From: Hymenobacter armeniacus
GTDB taxonomy: Bacteria; Bacteroidota; Bacteroidia; Cytophagales; Hymenobacteraceae
Direction of reading: 5' to 3'
Assembly: GCF_014699055.1 (NCBI RefSeq)
Contig: NZ_JACXAC010000006.1
Coordinates: forward strand, 124,001 to 188,000
DNA length: 64,000 nucleotides
The translations under genes and the position numbers were made by a program. The notes below the pieces were generated by a model. The model was not told where the DNA came from. It saw nothing but the letters and a program-made list of their open reading frames with translations, and did not search any database. Positions within the stretch are counted from its first letter, which is position 1, and every line of letters starts with the position of its first letter. Of this stretch, positions 62,681-64,000 are shown one piece after another.

Positions 62681-63061
62681 ATGCACGTTGCGCTGCGCAC
62701 CCGTTTGCTTCTGATGCTGCTGGTGTCGTTGCTGACGCTGGTGCCGGTGGCGCTGGGAGTGTACGTGAACGAAACCAGCCCGCCGCCCACCACTGCCCGG
62801 CTGGCCAACCGCTGCTCGCGCTACTGCGAAACGCACGGCTGCCCGCACGCCACGCCGGCCAACAGCCCGGCCTATTTCCGGCTGCGGCCGCTGTTTGCGG
62901 CCACCATTCGGGGGCTGATGAGCGGCGGCCGGGCGTGGTACGCGGCGGCTAATATTGGTTTTTACCTGGTGTTGGTGCCGCTGTTGCTGGTGGGCCTCAC
63001 CTACGGGGCCCTGCGCAACGCGGTGCTGATTCGGCAACTCAAAACCCTGCGCCGTGGATAA
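62681..63061 (+). CDS. small membrane protein with C-x3-C-x4-C-x-H motif, unknown
   Basis: A 126-residue protein with two membrane segments, near residues 8-28 (RLLLMLLVSLLTLVPVALG) and 92-110 (GFYLVLVPLLLVGLTYGAL). The loop between contains CSRYCETHGCPH, with Cys at 45, 49 and 54 and His at 56, and should face the periplasm. That could bind heme, zinc or an Fe-S centre, but no named family is recognised. It overlaps the next gene by 8 bases in another frame, so the two are probably made together. Confidence 0.7.
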   Translation: MHVALRTRLLLMLLVSLLTLVPVALGVYVNETSPPPTTARLANRCSRYCETHGCPHATPANSPAYFRLRPLFAATIRGLMSGGRAWYAAANIGFYLVLVPLLLVGLTYGALRNAVLIRQLKTLRRG

Positions 63062-63293
63062 GCTGCTGACCTGGGGTGCCCGCTGCGTGCACGTTGCGTT
63101 TTGGTACTGCACCGATTTCATGGTGAACCTGGCCAACCGCACCCATACGTCCTACAACGAAACCAATACGTGGGTACTATTGCTGCTGATTCCGGGCTTG
63201 CTCACCTTGCTGCTGGGGGTGCGCATTGCCCAGTGGTTTCAATTGCGGCGCCTGGCCGCCCGCCGGGACCCCCGCTCCTTTTCTACGCCTTAA
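63054..63293 (+). CDS. small membrane protein, partner of the preceding gene
   Basis: A 79-residue protein starting at a GTG (63054) that lies inside the end of the upstream gene. It has an amphipathic N-terminus with two Cys (CVHVAFWYC), then a CTDFMVNLANRTHTSYNETNT region and one strong membrane segment (TWVLLLLIPGLLTLLLGVRI). The C-terminus is basic (RRLAARRDPRS), as in a membrane-anchored protein with the tail in the cytoplasm. The 8-base overlap points to coupled translation. Family not recognised; pairing suggests a two-subunit membrane complex. Confidence 0.65.
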   Translation: MDKLLTWGARCVHVAFWYCTDFMVNLANRTHTSYNETNTWVLLLLIPGLLTLLLGVRIAQWFQLRRLAARRDPRSFSTP

Positions 63294-63318
63294 ACCACTC
63301 GCTGGCTTCTTCCTCTTT

Positions 63319-64000
63319 ATGACCTTCCGCAAACATTCCCTCGCGCTGCTTCTGCTGCTGAGCGGCTACGGCGCCGTGGCCCAGGTGGCGGCGCCCGCCC
63401 GGAAAGCCCTGGCCCACAAGGCCGCAGCCGCCACGGCCCTGCCCGCCGCGGCCCCGGCCACCGTCGACCCCGCCGAGGCCCAGCTCATCGACCAGCTGCT
63501 GCAGGAATACACAGCCGCCAACCGCGTGCCCGGCGCCATTGCCCTGGTGATGCGCGACGGCAAGGTGCTGTACCGCAAGGCCGTGGGCCTCGATGACGTG
63601 GCGGCCCAAACCCCGCTGCGCACCGACGCCATTGTGCGCATTGCTTCCCAAACCAAGGCCATCACCAGCATTGGGCTGATGCTGCTCTACGACGAAGGCA
63701 AGTTCCAACTCGACGACCCCATCTCGAAGTACCTGCCGGCGTTCAAAAACCCGAAGGTGCTGGCGTCTTTCAACGAAAAAGACAGCACCTACACCACCGT
63801 GCCGGCCAAGAGCGAAATCACCATCCGGCAGCTGTTCACGCACACTTCGGGCATCGGCTACCCCATTATTGGAAGCAAGGAGGCGCGGGGCATTTACGCC
63901 AAAGCGCACATTCCGAGCGGCATTGGCACGCCGGCGGGGTCTTTGGCCAAGTCGATGGACGCGCTGGGGGCCTTGCCGCTCATGCACCAGCCGGGCGAGC
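63319..64000 (+). CDS. serine hydrolase, beta-lactamase class C family, C-terminus beyond window
   Basis: The first 227 residues of a class C beta-lactamase-fold hydrolase; the gene runs off the right edge. A signal peptide covers ~1-22 (HSLALLLLLSGYGAVAQ). An Ala-rich linker follows. The catalytic Ser is in RIASQTKAITS (the S-x-x-K motif). The typical PGAIALVMRDGKV and FTHTSGIGYP segments match the serine hydrolase group rather than true beta-lactamases. The second motif (Y-x-N) and the third (K-x-G or H-x-G) would lie beyond the window. Likely substrates are esters or D-amino peptides. The ATG at 63319 follows the previous gene by 25 bases. Confidence 0.88.
   Translation, partial: MTFRKHSLALLLLLSGYGAVAQVAAPARKALAHKAAAATALPAAAPATVDPAEAQLIDQLLQEYTAANRVPGAIALVMRDGKVLYRKAVGLDDVAAQTPLRTDAIVRIASQTKAITSIGLMLLYDEGKFQLDDPISKYLPAFKNPKVLASFNEKDSTYTTVPAKSEITIRQLFTHTSGIGYPIIGSKEARGIYAKAHIPSGIGTPAGSLAKSMDALGALPLMHQPGE

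Noticed and set aside
63319..64000. class C beta-lactamase as a resistance gene
   Set aside because: The visible N-terminal half fits the wider serine hydrolase group; the other motifs lie outside the window, so no resistance claim can be made.

Overview
The window looks like chromosomal DNA of a GC-rich member of the Bacteroidota, most likely Hymenobacter or a close relative. The evidence is the set of lineage-typical families (three secreted proteins with a type IX secretion C-terminal sorting domain, DUF6438, DUF5683, DUF3098, cyanophycin synthetase), conserved Bacteroidota gene orders (parA-parB-DUF5683-dapB-lepB, ftsX-DUF3098-uppP-truB-ribF, tsaD divergent from a TamB-like gene), and repeated TAnnTTTG promoter elements of the Bacteroidota type, often exactly TACCTTTG. 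The genus is an inference.

Layout. 1-5.7 kb, minus strand: a truncated M1 aminopeptidase and the pta-ackA acetate operon with a small CxxC protein. 6.0-7.9 kb: one ORF joining a SerB-like phosphatase to a SerA dehydrogenase. 8-11.5 kb: two secreted T9SS cargo proteins (a VCBS-repeat propeller and a YHYH protein). 11.5-17.2 kb, minus strand: a probable lipoprotein, a PBP4-type carboxypeptidase, a methionine-pathway PLP enzyme behind a SAM-I riboswitch, a Na+/H+ antiporter and a tiny membrane protein. 17.4-21.7 kb: pyrG, yidC and a DUF6438 lipoprotein. 21.7-24.3 kb: an esterase and a peptide-binding lipoprotein. 24.4-29.9 kb: the chromosome partition and export cluster parA, an EF-Tu domain III-like orphan, parB, DUF5683, dapB, lepB. 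30-35.3 kb: ung, apaG, two methyltransferases, an STM3941-like protein, kdsA and a coiled-coil membrane protein. 35.3-41.3 kb: a T9SS SBBP-repeat protein, cyanophycin synthetase and an acyltransferase. 41.5-49.2 kb: tRNA-Cys, rpsA, an AT-rich orphan, a haloperoxidase-like hydrolase, a fatty acid desaturase, HNH and C40 proteins, smpB and a thioesterase. 49.2-59.4 kb: tsaD, a TamB-like giant, ftsX, DUF3098, uppP, truB, ribF. 59.5-64 kb: two tandem carboxypeptidase-regulatory-like paralogues translationally coupled to a CoA-transferase subunit A, two small membrane proteins, and a truncated serine hydrolase.

Most of the DNA is ordinary housekeeping sequence. I see no CRISPR array, transposase, prophage or recognisable defence island, and no clear new multi-gene system. 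The most interesting items are the SerB-SerA join with an out-of-frame stop at the seam, the stand-alone EF-Tu domain III protein between parA and parB, the 98%-identical patch shared by two otherwise diverged tandem paralogues, the SAM-I riboswitch with its own terminator, the ~93-residue Ala-rich tail on ribosomal protein S1, and several families of palindromic intergenic repeats.

Genes are dense and many unrelated long ORFs lie antisense to real genes because of the high third-position GC; these were left out.
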